A program made the position numbers and the translations under genes. From Persicaria tinctoria (Eukaryota; Streptophyta; Magnoliopsida; Caryophyllales; Polygonaceae), in the NCBI GenBank assembly GCA_037127255.1, contig JBANSL010000014.1:1800501-1864500 (forward strand): a DNA stretch of 64,000 nt, given 5' to 3'. The notes under the pieces were generated by a model. That model worked only from the letters and a program-made list of their open reading frames with translations, did no database searches and was not told the DNA's origin. Position 1 is the stretch's first letter. Each line of letters starts with the position of its first letter. Positions 33,577-44,779 of the stretch are shown piece after piece.

Positions 33577-34345
33577 CCTACAATGACCTAATGTATTGCA
33601 AGGAAGTAAGATTAGTATTGTGATTTGTGACCCTCATTTTAGTACGTACTTTACGTATTTTATTCTTTATACTCGTTTTTCAATTTTAATGTACTCATTT
33701 TCTTATCTTATTATAATGATAGTTATTAAATTATTATTGATCCAACTTTTTTTTTATAAAATTAATGAATGTTAAGACTTAAGAGAGATTTTTTTTAAAA
33801 TTCAATAAATGTTAAAATTTAGCCCTTTACATAATTTTTTTTTATGATATAGTACAATTGGATAAGATTTTTCAATTCTATTATACTCATTTTTTTTATG
33901 ACATCCTTAATTAAAATTCAATTTATCCAGAAGGATAAAGGGTTAAACAAAGGGCTAAATACACACTAGAGAGGACCTTAATTTGTCCATCCTATAATAA
34001 TCCCCAATTGGGCCTAAAGGCCCAATAGTAGCTATAACTAAATTTATTTGTGGCTGGAGAAGACCATGGTCACCTCTTACCTGGTTGGCTTAGTTGTTCC
34101 ACTACAACGCCACAGGTTGGGGGATCGATTCCTGGTAAGAGATGGAGAGAGAGAAGGGAAAGGATGGAAGAAAAAAAACATTTGAGGTATTCCAAAATAC
34201 CTCTTTTTATTAAAAAAATCGGGAATACCTCTTTTTATTAAAAAAATCTTTAACTTTTCCATTTTCTTACCACAATACATTAATCCATGGACCATAGCTC
34301 AAATGCCCAATATGTTTACAATGTTACTGATAGTTTCATAAATAC
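33577..34345. repeat. tandem host duplication, unit B
   Basis: Second copy of the segment described at 30980-33260, without the two transposon insertions. It keeps both empty target sites, includes the second SINE, and ends with CCCAATATGTTTACAATG, as unit A does. Divergence between units is modest, with small indels. Confidence 0.85.
34051..34222 (+). mobile_element. tRNA-derived SINE, copy 2
   Basis: A-box TGGCTTAGTTG and B-box-like GGATCGATTCC, then a purine-rich stretch and the terminal palindrome GAGGTATTCCAAAATACCTC with a T-rich tail. The tail unit (ATACCTCTTTTTATTAAAAA) is partly repeated. The SINE shares its flanks with copy 1, so it was present before the tandem duplication. Confidence 0.7.
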
Positions 34346-34371
34346 TCCGTATTAACACAAACGTATTTATA

Positions 34372-36972
34372 GGGATTGGTTCAAGAGTGCACACCTCTTA
34401 CAATATACCTTGTGCACAAATCTAGACCTTTGATTTAAAAAAATGGATGGTCATGATTAAAGTGGGTTTTTCTTTTATTTTACTTTAAAATTAGTGGGAC
34501 CCGCCTCCAATTCCCACTTACTTTCTTCAATCCGGGCGCGTGCATGTATGTTTTAGTGGGGGCCACACCGAAATCCAACCTATTTCATTTAAAAGCAGGC
34601 GTCCTTCTTTTTAAAAAATAATTGTTTGCACATATACTACGGAATATTTTTTAAAGGTCCATCTCGGCATCTCTTTCATTATTTTTTTATTACTGTGCTA
34701 TCCAGGCTTTTTTTTTTCAAACCAAACGAGACCAATTTTAATAATTAAATAAATTATATAAATCACCCAAAAAATAGGTTCATTTTTACAAAACCACTTT
34801 TAAAATAAAAATTTGCAGAAAATCGCCCATAAATTTATCTTTCTTTCAAATAGCCACCCATGACCCTTTTATGTGTAAAAAGTTATTTAAAAAATTCGTC
34901 CTTTTTAAAAATTTAGCAATTCCACCAAATAATCTCTCAAATGCTACCGAATAATGTTATTTTATCTTTTTTTTTTCATCTAGTTCATATCAAAATTTAC
35001 CAATTTCGCTAAATAATTTGTCACATGCTACCAAATAATGTTTTTTTTTTCAATCAAAGAAAAAAAAAACCTCAAATCCCTAAACAATACCTACGATTTA
35101 AATGAATAATTCTTCATATTTCACCGAATAATGCTTCAAATTTCACTGAATAATAGTGATTAAGGTTTTTTTTTTTCATATTGAAAACTCTATATATTGA
35201 TGAATAATGAATCAGAATTCACCGAATAATTGACCTGAAATCGACACATATATCTGAATAGTAATTGATGAATAATGAATCAAATTATTATTCTAAAAAA
35301 TTCTACGATAAATTTGACACATACATCTAAATAATTTTTCATTTTTCCCAAATAATGCGGGAATCAAACAATAAATTTCAGCCCTAACCCAATTTTGCCG
35401 ATACCCCTACCCCGACCCCAAACCAACCACCCGCGCATTGAATATACTTACGATTTATATGAATAATGCTTCATATTTAACCAAATAATATTTCACATTT
35501 TCACCTTTCATCAAATTATTGAGGGTAATTGTAAATAATGTTACGTTACCTTTTTCCATCTAATTCATATCAAAATTTACCAACTCCGCCGAATAATTTG
35601 TCACATGATACCGAATAATGTTTTGTTTTTTTCTCATCAATTTCAGATAAAAAAAATCTCGAATCCCTAAACAATACTTACGATTTATACGAATAATTCT
35701 TCATAATTCACCGAATAATGTTTCATATTTCGAAAACCGTACACTAATATACCAAATTTAATCGAATAACTTTTTATAAATTAATCAATTATGACTCGTC
35801 TCCTTCCCATGCGAATAATCTTTAGAATTTAACCGAATAATCTCTAAAATTTAACCGAATAATATATAAAATTTAACCGAATAATTTTTTATTTTTTAAT
35901 TTATTAACAACCGAATAATTATTAGATATTCACTAAACAATATCTCCCTTTCGAAGGAGACTCCACCTTCATCTTCACTTTTGCAATCGCAAGAAATACG
36001 AACACAATACCAATCAAGTTGTTCTAGATGGACTCCAACAAAAATCAAACTGAAAAGCTTCCAAAAAATTCCAACCTCAAAGCTCCCATGGTATTTAGTC
36101 TGCAATCAGACAAATATATTGAACAACAATTACAAAATTCAACCATCCAAGGCAAAAGAAGAGAGGAAAAAATACAATCAATTGCATAAAAAAGATTCAT
36201 ATCAAACTCAATTAATCAAACGAAGAATCAATTTAACCGGAATTGCAAATTTTAATACCTATACCGAAATTGTAAGACAAATAGAGATCACAAACCAGTG
36301 GACCCTTCACCCGCCACTGGCAGATCCGACCCTTCACCCCAGTCCGACCATGGCGAACCACCAGTGGACCGTCGTCGCCGCTGTCGATATATGAATCTCA
36401 GATGTGCACAGGTTGAAAGGCGACTCAGACAATTACGCAAGGAGAGGGTGGCGCCGCGGCATGACTGGTGGCCGGACAATAGGCTGAAAATTGAGGCTAG
36501 ACGGCGCCAGTGATCGGCCTTCATCTTCACTCAACGGCGCTCGAAATCCGTGGGAGAGGGTGGCGCCGGAATCACATCGTCTTGCCTGAAATACGCCTTA
36601 ACGACGATCGATTGTGGCTGGAATCTCAGATGTGCCCGAAATCCGCCTTCAACATCCTCGTCTCGTCTGAAATTGTGGCTGGGCGGTGCCAGTGCTAGGC
36701 CGCGACGGTGATGCGGTGGCTCTGCCTCGCCGCTTCGAGGACCCTAAAAGAGGAGGAAGACGATCGATTTTTAGTCCGTAATTAACTGGGTGTGTGTATC
36801 CCACGCACAATTGGTTTGGAGCAGGGTTACTTTGTCCATGAGACCCACTTGAGTTTAATTTTAAAAAAAGAAAAATTCCCTTTTTATCCCGTCCATCCAT
36901 CACAATCAGATCAATGGTCTAGAATTGTGCACAAAGTACACCTTAAGGGGTGTGCACAATTTACCCATCCTC
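34372..36972. mobile_element. large Mutator-like element, 2.6 kb, with motif-reiterated interior
   Basis: Inverted ends share GTGCACACC, TTGTGCACAA and TCTAGACC(T/A)TTGAT, at equal distances from each terminus. A 10-base direct repeat CGTATTTATA flanks it (34362-34371 and 36973-36982), consistent with a 9-base Mutator duplication plus one matching base. The left two thirds repeat the motif CCGAATAAT roughly ten times without a regular period. The right part (about 36290-36790) is GC-rich and gene-like, perhaps captured DNA. No transposase is recognised. Confidence 0.82.
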
Positions 36973-37184
36973 CGTATTTATATATATAAAAAAATATCTA
37001 AATCTCATATGCACCTTCGATTTAAATAAATTTTAAAAATATATTTATATTTATTAGTAATGAGTATGAAATTATTTTTAAAAACTAATAAAATTTTACT
37101 ATAGCTTCCATTCAATTTTTTATTCATTATTCAAAGCAGAGTATCACTAATCAATGTAAGACTATCAAATTAATTTATAGAATA

Positions 37185-37715
37185 ATTCTTTTTTTTTTCG
37201 AAGCAGAGTATGGATTAGGAAAGCCGTCGGCGACCGGGCCTCTTTCCTAGCGCGTCCGAAAGGACGAGAACACGAAGTTCTGGATCATCGTCAATGCTAT
37301 CATCGGCAGGGACGCAATGGGCAAGACGAGCAATCCTATCAGCCACTGCGTTTGATTCCCTGAAAACATGATGAATAGCAACATTACCAATAGAACGGAG
37401 AACTATAGAAGTATCGGCCATTAGCAGTTCAATATTCCACGGGCATGACCAAACCCCCAGAAGTGCATTTGTAACGACCAAGCAATCGTCTTCGACTAAT
37501 AGGTTGTGCAACCCTAATTCCACGGCCTTTAAAGCCCCCTTATGTAACCCCATTGCCTCTGCATAAACGGAAGATGTGTTGTTACACAGACCATAACCAG
37601 AAGACACCACAATCCCTTGAGAGTCCCGAATAACAAAACCATATGTACCGATTCCGGACCGACTGTAGGAACCATCGAAATTGAGTTTATAGTGTCCTGG
37701 TGTAGGAGGTCCCAA
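37185..37715 (-). mobile_element. 3' end of an L1-type LINE with RNase H domain
   Basis: The minus strand encodes 166 residues of an RNase H-like (RVT_3) domain: KLNFDGSYSRSGIGTYGFVI, then YAEAMGLHKGALKAVELGL, VEDDCLVVTNAL, and HVFRESNAVADRIARLAH. The acidic catalytic set (D of NFDGS, E of AEA, D of EDD, D of ADRIA) is present. A run of A follows the stop on the minus strand (T run at 37191-37198), the normal 3' tail of an L1. The reverse transcriptase and upstream parts are missing, so this is a 5'-truncated copy. Confidence 0.75.
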
Positions 37716-38685
37716 CCGTCAATTCTATAATCTTCGTAACATGCATACAAAGAAAGATTACCCATTAAAGAGAATTTCATATCAAGCATCATCTAGCTAT
37801 CATATCCTATTAGCTATAATAGAGCTTCAACCAAAATAATAATAATTTATTATTATCCCTTTTAGCAAAAAAATCATTGCTAATTAATCACTAACAATTT
37901 TTTTTTGGACAATGATAAAATGAAAGTTTGGAATTTTGAATAGGTCAGGTCGAACCAATATTCATGTAAGAGTATCATTTCGGATGAAAATGCTAAAAGC
38001 TCCCTATCAAAGAAGTAAAACGGGGTCAGTTACGTCAAAGAGAGTTGGACTATTCGATCTACGTACAACAGTATTGACTTCGTAAAAGACGTGCGAAATG
38101 GACATTGTCTATTTGTCTCAAATTATTGCAACAAGCAAAGGGCATCTAAAATGAGGATCTCCATTTTCCATTCTTTGACAATAGTGAAGATAATCAAATT
38201 GTCACCCTCCACAAGAATTTTGGAATTTCCGAGCTCCTAATTAGATTTTGAACTAATCACTAAATTAAATTATATATTAATTATCTATTTATATAATCAC
38301 ATCGCAATAAAAATATATAAAAATATGCAGTATATTATTATAAAAATTATGTTTTTAACCTATACTTTAAAATATAACAAGGGGCCTGCAACAAATCAAA
38401 GATCAAGCTAAAAATCAAACAACAATAATAAACTACCAAATAGCAATATACCGGTATTAGTGTATTATCCACCACCTTAAAATGCTCCGTATTAACACAT
38501 CATTTATTTAATTCAATCCGATTTTTTTCTCATAATACAAATTTACATTTTATAATTTCCTTAACCAACCAAAATTCATTAAATCAACATTTCCCCTACA
38601 AACAAAAAAAAAATCATATAAATTTAATCGAATGTGATAATCACAAACACACACTTCTATTATTTTATAGTCCTCCAAAGCAAGA
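37716..38685. other. upstream region of the polygalacturonase gene
   Basis: AT-rich non-coding DNA. No further gene or element could be delimited. Confidence 0.4.
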
Positions 38686-41600
38686 ATGAAGAATTACTCA
38701 TCCCTACTTATTGTCCTCGTCCTCATCCTCGTCGGCTTCTCAGAGCCGACCTCCCCGTCCCCACAGAGCTTCAACGTGAACGCGTTCGAAACGAGGGGGA
38801 CGGGAGGTGGGACTCGACCAAAGCCTTTTTAGCCGCATGGAAGGCGGCGTGCGGGTCGAAGGCGGCAGCAGAAGTTTACATACCGAAGGGGAAGTATTCG
38901 GTGCAGCCGATGGAGTTCGATGGGCCGTGTACGTGCCCTAAACCGACGGTGAGGATCGACGGGTGGCTGGTGGGGCCCAAGGACTGGATGGTGATATCTA
39001 AGGCGAGCCGTTGGATCGGGTTCAGTAGGGTTGAGAATTTGGTGATCCAAGGAGGGACGTTGCTTGGGCGTGGCGAGTATTATCCTCATTGCCCATTTGG
39101 AGGAAGGGTCGGTACCTTTCTATATAAACCCTAATTATTTGCATTTGCATTCATTCATTTCTATAGATAAAATAAGAATTAATAGGATGAATCATATAGA
39201 GAAAGTTAGCTAACTTTATATATATATATATATAGGAAAACTATTGAGAAAAATAATATATATGATAATATATAAATTCAGTTAAAAAATGAGGCACAAA
39301 AAAAAAACTAAATATATGTGGCATTTTGATCTAAAATGTGAAATGCTTTAATGATTTGAAGGACGTACATCTAATAGACTAAGATTTGAAGGGTATATAC
39401 ATTATTTCCCCGGCCAATAAAAATGTATTTTATGGGGGAAAAGTTGAACATATATTTGGATAAAATGTTGCACATTTAGAATATTTTGTATGCATTATTT
39501 TCGTCTAAATATATACACTATATATATTTTAAACTTTGAGCAAAAATAATATTTAAAAAAATTGAGATAGATTTCAAGAGAATTAATTTCATAGTAGAAA
39601 CTTCGGTTTGAGCATTTGATCATAATGCGTTCGGTAATTTCTAACACATTTTTCAAAAAGCTAAAAAAGCTAATACTTCATCCGTTAATTAAAATTTATC
39701 AAGTCTTGTTAAGAAAAAATTGTTATTTTAAGTATTTTGCAATTTACTCTACGAAATTACCCTTATAATTATTAGATAGTTGTTAGTTGTACCTTTTGAT
39801 AATGTAAAAAAACAGAGTAATAATTAGGGTTATACGGAGTAAATATTTGTTTATTTTATTAATAAGTGTGTAGATTTCTAAAATGACAATTTATTTTGAA
39901 GTAAGATAAGAATTCGGTTCACTAGACAAGCCTAGAGAAACCGAGAGACCGGATAAGCCGATAGATTGACTAACTATCATATACAAACTGAAAGAAAGTT
40001 ACAAAAGCAAATGATTGCAAATGACAAAAATGAAATTACAGAAGCAAATGACATAAATAAAAGAACGTACAAAATAAGCGTACAAGCCATCATACACCGA
40101 AATGGCGAAATCACAAGCCATAGGCAAACGAAACGATCAGAAGGGACAACGCACACACATGAGTATAAAATATTAATTTTTTTATTCAATTTTATACTTA
40201 TTAAAAAACATGTAAGAAACTAAAATCTCATCTATTACTAAATTGAGGTATTATATATATATATATATATATATACCAATGTTTTCTAGGTATATAATTG
40301 AGAACTTTATTTTAATTTATAGAATATATATCTTTGTCTCGCGTAATTATAGTACCGGAGTATATGTTAATTATTTTGGTCGTGCAGATGCTGAGAATTT
40401 CAGGATCAACCAACGTGTGGATAAACAACATAACATCAATCCACAGCCAGGGCTTCCACATCTCCCTCGGCGACTCCCAAAACGTCAACATCTTCAGCGC
40501 CACCATTATCGCCCCTGAGGACAGCCCCAACACCGATGGTATTCACATCGAGAACACCACCGGCGTCACCATCACAAGCTCCTCTTTCCAGACCGGAGAC
40601 GACTGCATCTCCCTAGGCCAGGGCTCCCAAAACGTCTGGATCCAGAACGTTTGGTGTGGCCCCGGACATGGTATAAGGTACTCGAAACTCAATGACTTGC
40701 GTAACTTCTTACCTGATAAGTAATATAATTATATTGTAATGAGTCTAGTGCATACTTATAAAAAAAATATAATTATAAAATATGACAGTGAAGTTTATAA
40801 AAGTACTAACTAACTAGTGGATTTATGAATTTTAAATTTGGGGTTGTTTTGCATTTTTATATGAAAAATACATTTTTTTTTAAAAAAAAATTTAGAAAAA
40901 ATCTTAAATTTGTGTTTTAAATAATTATTTTTATTTAAAAAATAAATAGGAATTTTTTTGTGTGAAAATGACAGTTATTTTTTATATGTATAGGTGGAAA
41001 AAATATTTTTGTTTAAATATATTGGACAAAACCTTAAATTTGTTATTTAACTAGACATTTTTAGTAGAAAAAACCTAAAATAAACAAAAATTATATAAAA
41101 AAAGATGAGGCTAAAAGGATTGGAAGTTGGAACAAATAAACTCTTTTATCCCTGAAATTATTAAAAATTAGCAGGAAAAAACACATAAATTTTGTTCTTT
41201 ATTTTTCTTTTGAGCTAGGGCCGGGGGGTTTAGGCTCAACCACCCAAGACCCCTACATCCGCCACTGATTCTTGTTTATCGAAATGTATCAAAACGATTG
41301 TATTGACAAACAAACATATACAGTAATACAAATAGTCTATCGGAGGAAAGGAGAGGCGACTACTTTCCTTTGTCTCTGGCTCCGTCTATGATTATATGTT
41401 ACTTGAATCTTTTTAAATAATTATTTATTAGGGCTAGACCTAGAGATTTTTAAATAATTACTTTGCCTTATAACTTACATTACAGCATTGGTAGCCTAGC
41501 GAATTACCCGGGGGAGTTAGGGGTACGAAACGTGACGGTGAAGGACGTTAACTTCAACGGCACGCAAAACGGGTTCCGTATAAAGACGTGGGCCAAGCCG

Positions 41601-42034
41601 TTTAACGTCACCGTTAACGATGTCCATTTCATTAACGCCGTCATGGATGACGTCAGTAACCCCATACTCATCGACCAGTTCTATTGCCCGGGCGGTGGTT
41701 GCGCTTCACAGGTAACAAAAGCAGGCCCAATGGACCGGACTTGTTTCTTTGGGCCTCGGCCCAATTTTGGAATTTCTATTTGGGCCTTGAATTGTGATCT
41801 GTTTGTGGACAGACATCTTATGCAAAAATCAGCGATGTAGAGTTTAGCAACATAAATGGAACCTCTGCATCGGATGTAGCCATCAAGTTCGATTGCAACC
41901 CGAAGTTTCCGTGCACCGGGGTGTCGGTGCAGGACGTTAAGCTGACGCATCGGCCACAGCCGGCTAAGGCGGAGGTCAGTAACGCGTTCGTTCATGCTTC
42001 CGGAGTTGTCAAACCAGGCATTGGAAGTACTTGA
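38686..42034 (+). pseudogene. polygalacturonase (glycoside hydrolase 28) gene with frameshift in exon 1
   Basis: Exons 38686..39107, 40388..40677, 41486..41711 and 41813..42034. Exon 1 starts with a clear signal peptide (MKNYSSLLIVLVLILVG) and the FNV strand, then a run of five G at 38795-38799 is one base short of keeping the frame. The other frame continues DGRWDSTKAFLAAWKAACGS and IPKGKYSV. The remaining exons are intact and in phase and carry the GH28 signatures NTDGIHI, GDDCISLG, GPGHGISIGSLG (across the exon 2/3 junction) and RIKTW. The enzyme would hydrolyse homogalacturonan in the cell wall. Exon 1 joins exon 2 in phase 0 but skips the short block with the usual paired cysteines. A sequencing slip in the G run would make it functional; otherwise it is a recent pseudogene. 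Confidence 0.8.
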
Positions 42035-42715
42035 TTTTATTTTTGTTAGATTTGCTTGGGAAATGGTGAGTGTTTGATGAGGTTATAGGATCAATTTTAC
42101 ACATGTTCAAATAGCCAATTGTTTGTATTTGTAATGGACATGTATACTTCCATTTTGTAAACTATTGGTTATGTTAGAAATAAGGTGTTAACTATGTAAT
42201 GGCCAAATATAAATAATTTTTGGTCTCAAATAAATGAATAAATATATTTTTCATTTAAATAAATCTTGTAAACTATTGCTCTCAACTAAGCAAATATTTC
42301 CATGCCCTTTTTTTTAGGGCAACAACCTTGCAGTAAGGATTCACTGTGCCGAATCCACTGTCTCCACACTGTCTCTCCTCACAAAAAAAACTCACCCTAA
42401 TTTTTTTTTTTTTAAATTACAGTCATTTTCTTTTTCTTTTTAATTATGTGGGTGGGGGGAGTGAATTCCAGGGGATGTCCCTTGTGGGACAGCAGATCCC
42501 ACCCGACGGCCTTAATATCATCCCTTTTTTTTTTCCGACAACTAATATCGTATTTTATTATCTTGATTTGCCAAATCTGTTTCAAAAAAAAAAAAAAATA
42601 CTCGACATATACTAGAAAATGATGGCAATAACTTAAAAAAAAAAAAAAAAAACTCAAGGGCCTTTTGCAGGGTTTTTTTATTGGGCCATCCAAACTTTCT
42701 AAAATCTATCAAAAT
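42035..42715. other. 3' flank of the polygalacturonase gene
   Basis: 3' untranslated region followed by DNA with several T and A homopolymers. No gene seen. Confidence 0.4.
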
Positions 42716-42898
42716 TGTGGAGCAAGTGATCCCCAACTCCCCTCTTACCTGGTTGGTTATGTTGAGTCTCATCAACGCCACAGGTTGAGGGTTCGAGTCT
42801 GGGGAGAGAAAGAGAGAGAGAGATCATGAGGTGTGTTTGGATTCCAATGTTTATCCATCGTGGATGAGGTATTCTAAAATACCTCTTTTTTTTTTTAA
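42716..42898 (+). mobile_element. tRNA-derived SINE, copy 3
   Basis: Shares TCTTACCTGGTTGG, ATCAACGCCACAGGTTGAGG and the B-box GGTTCGAGTC with copies 1 and 2, then GAGAGAGAGA and the terminal palindrome GAGGTATTCTAAAATACCTC with a T tail. Its A-box is degenerate (TTGGTTATGTTG). It is an independent insertion, since the flanks differ from the duplicated pair. Confidence 0.7.
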
Positions 42899-43533
42899 TC
42901 CAATTAAAGAGAGTATCTTCATATAAACATAGTGGCTAGTTTTACAATGGACATGTAATGTAATCAGAGGTTGCAATTGGGTTGATCAGGAAGTAGTTTC
43001 TTGCATTCGAAAAATTAATGTACAGTTTAACTGGATTCGGAACAGAAGAACAAGCTTCTGATTTAGTTGCATGATTGCATCTTGTAGAAGCTGTGCGTTT
43101 GCTTAGCCAAATGCCAGCCAATTGAGTTCAATTGCCTATGTATGCATCATCAAACTCAAAAGACCTGCAGCAACATGAGCCATCAATGGTGGTGAAGTAG
43201 AAGATTCAAACATAAATGTGTCCTTTGTAAGAACTAGTTTCCTTTTCATGGATGGATTCAACTAAGTACCTTAGTAAATTGAACTGTTTAGTTTTGCCAA
43301 AGGGAATCAATCAATCAATCAAAGCATTACATATATGACAAAGTAATAGCACTTATACAGAAGGCTCAGCAAACCAGAAATGATGTTAAAACTCCTTTGA
43401 TGCTTAATTGGAAATACGAGTTTGTTGATCTTTCACTGCAAGTGATATATGAACATAACAGCAAAGAAAGAAAACCAGGATTTGGTTACCAGAATTGAAA
43501 AATCTGTTGATGAGATAAGAGGTGATGAAATCC
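42899..43533. other. intergenic, 3' side of the fasciclin gene
   Basis: Non-coding; probably includes the 3' untranslated region of the fasciclin-like gene at its right end. No element recognised. Confidence 0.4.
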
Positions 43534-44529
43534 CTAATGCTTAATTGGAGAACTCGCCACTGGAGCTTCTGAGTCGTCCGGCATGGCCAATACCTGTTGA
43601 ATCCCATGAACAATGAGGCGGTCACCATGATAGAGTTCAGGGAATGCAACAGGGACACCGTTCACCAGCACAAGATCACCAGAACGGGTAACATAGATCC
43701 AAAATCCCTCCAAGAAAGTGCTCAGAACCGCTCCATCTTCCAAATCAGACAGATCGGAGAGAGAGATCTCACAGGGAACGACATGTTGGAGGAACAGAGG
43801 CCCCCAGCCCTTCAACTCACCGAGTCTCACCTGTAAAGCCGCATCAATCGGAGCAAAGACGGTGAACTGAGTATCGTCGTCGTCGAACTGCACCAGCTGC
43901 AGATCAAGAAACGACGCCATGGTTGAGAATCCGTTGGATCTCAGTCTTTCACCAGCCTCTGCAAACAGGCGACCACCATAGAACACCGGACACTCGAAAT
44001 TAGGGCTCGAAACGGGGCTACGCGGTGCTAATTCGGGGCTAGGGCTCAGCGCGGGGCGGAAATCCAGATCGAAGAACTCGTCGACGGCGTATCCTATCAA
44101 GATTCCGTCATCGTAGATCGGAGATCCGTCGATCTTGACACCGTTGATCGAAATTCGATCGTCAGAGGGAAGCGTGGTGACGATCAGCGAGCGATTACGG
44201 GAAAGCGTCGGAATCCTCGAGCCGTACGGCAGAGACTGAAGCTCGTCGAATGAGTAAGCGACGGGAGCGATGTGGAGCTCGATTAATGAGAGCGACGGTT
44301 GGCCGGAGTGAAAAAACGCCTCGTCTGACGGCGAAAAGATGGTGGCGGTGGAGGCGTTTCTTAAGAGAGATTGGTGGATTAGCAGGAGCGTGAGGGACAT
44401 TGAGATGTATCCCGAATTCGATAGGATTTCTGCAGCGTTGCGAACTGTCTCATCTTGGACCGAGTACGAACGAGCGAGAAAAGAGAGAAACGCAACGGAG
44501 AGTAAGAGGAAAGCTGTGGAGGACGCCAT
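43534..44529 (-). CDS. fasciclin-like arabinogalactan protein (FLA19/20/21-like)
   Basis: Intronless, 331 residues. A signal peptide occupies about residues 1-23 (hydrophobic FLLLSVAFLSFLARSYS). Two fasciclin (FAS1) domains follow: the first at about 25-155 with the H1-type motif TIFSPSDEAFF, the second at about 185-320 with FTVFAPIDAAL and the H2-type strand LIVHGIQQVL. Between them lies a Pro/Ser-rich linker (PALSPSPELAPRSPVSSP) suited to arabinogalactan attachment. No C-terminal hydrophobic GPI-anchor signal is visible, so the protein is probably secreted to the wall or apoplast. FAS1 proteins act in cell adhesion and wall architecture. The gene is transcribed away from the YqgF gene, with TATATAAAA about 60 bases upstream of the start on its strand. 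Confidence 0.85.
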   Translation of the reverse strand: MASSTAFLLLSVAFLSFLARSYSVQDETVRNAAEILSNSGYISMSLTLLLIHQSLLRNASTATIFSPSDEAFFHSGQPSLSLIELHIAPVAYSFDELQSLPYGSRIPTLSRNRSLIVTTLPSDDRISINGVKIDGSPIYDDGILIGYAVDEFFDLDFRPALSPSPELAPRSPVSSPNFECPVFYGGRLFAEAGERLRSNGFSTMASFLDLQLVQFDDDDTQFTVFAPIDAALQVRLGELKGWGPLFLQHVVPCEISLSDLSDLEDGAVLSTFLEGFWIYVTRSGDLVLVNGVPVAFPELYHGDRLIVHGIQQVLAMPDDSEAPVASSPIKH

Positions 44530-44779
44530 GGATGCTGATTCTCGAGCTTTCTGAGGGTTACGTTGAAGCCAGATAGAGAAGAGGGGTTTTATATATGCTT
44601 CTCTGTTCGTGAGTGGTTTTGGCGGGACTATCCGAAGTTAATCGGGTATTCGGGTCGAACTAGACGGACTATCCGAAGTTAATCGGGTATCGGGTCGGGT
44701 TCAAATCAGCTCTCGCCTCTCGCCGAATTATCACATCATCAATTCATCATCCCACGCACACTGCACACATCGACCAAAA
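44530..44779. promoter_or_regulatory. shared divergent promoter with a direct repeat
   Basis: Only 250 bases separate the two start codons. A TATA-like TATATAAAA for the fasciclin gene lies at about 44589-44597 (minus strand). A near-perfect direct repeat of 32-33 bases, containing ACTATCCGAAGTTAATCGGG, occupies 44625-44657 and 44666-44697. No TATA box is evident towards the YqgF gene, as is usual for plastid-protein housekeeping genes. Confidence 0.6.

Noticed and set aside
36288..36903. Open frames in the GC-rich part of the 2.6-kb element
   Set aside because: Arg/Asp/Pro-rich low-complexity frames on both strands, with no family match.
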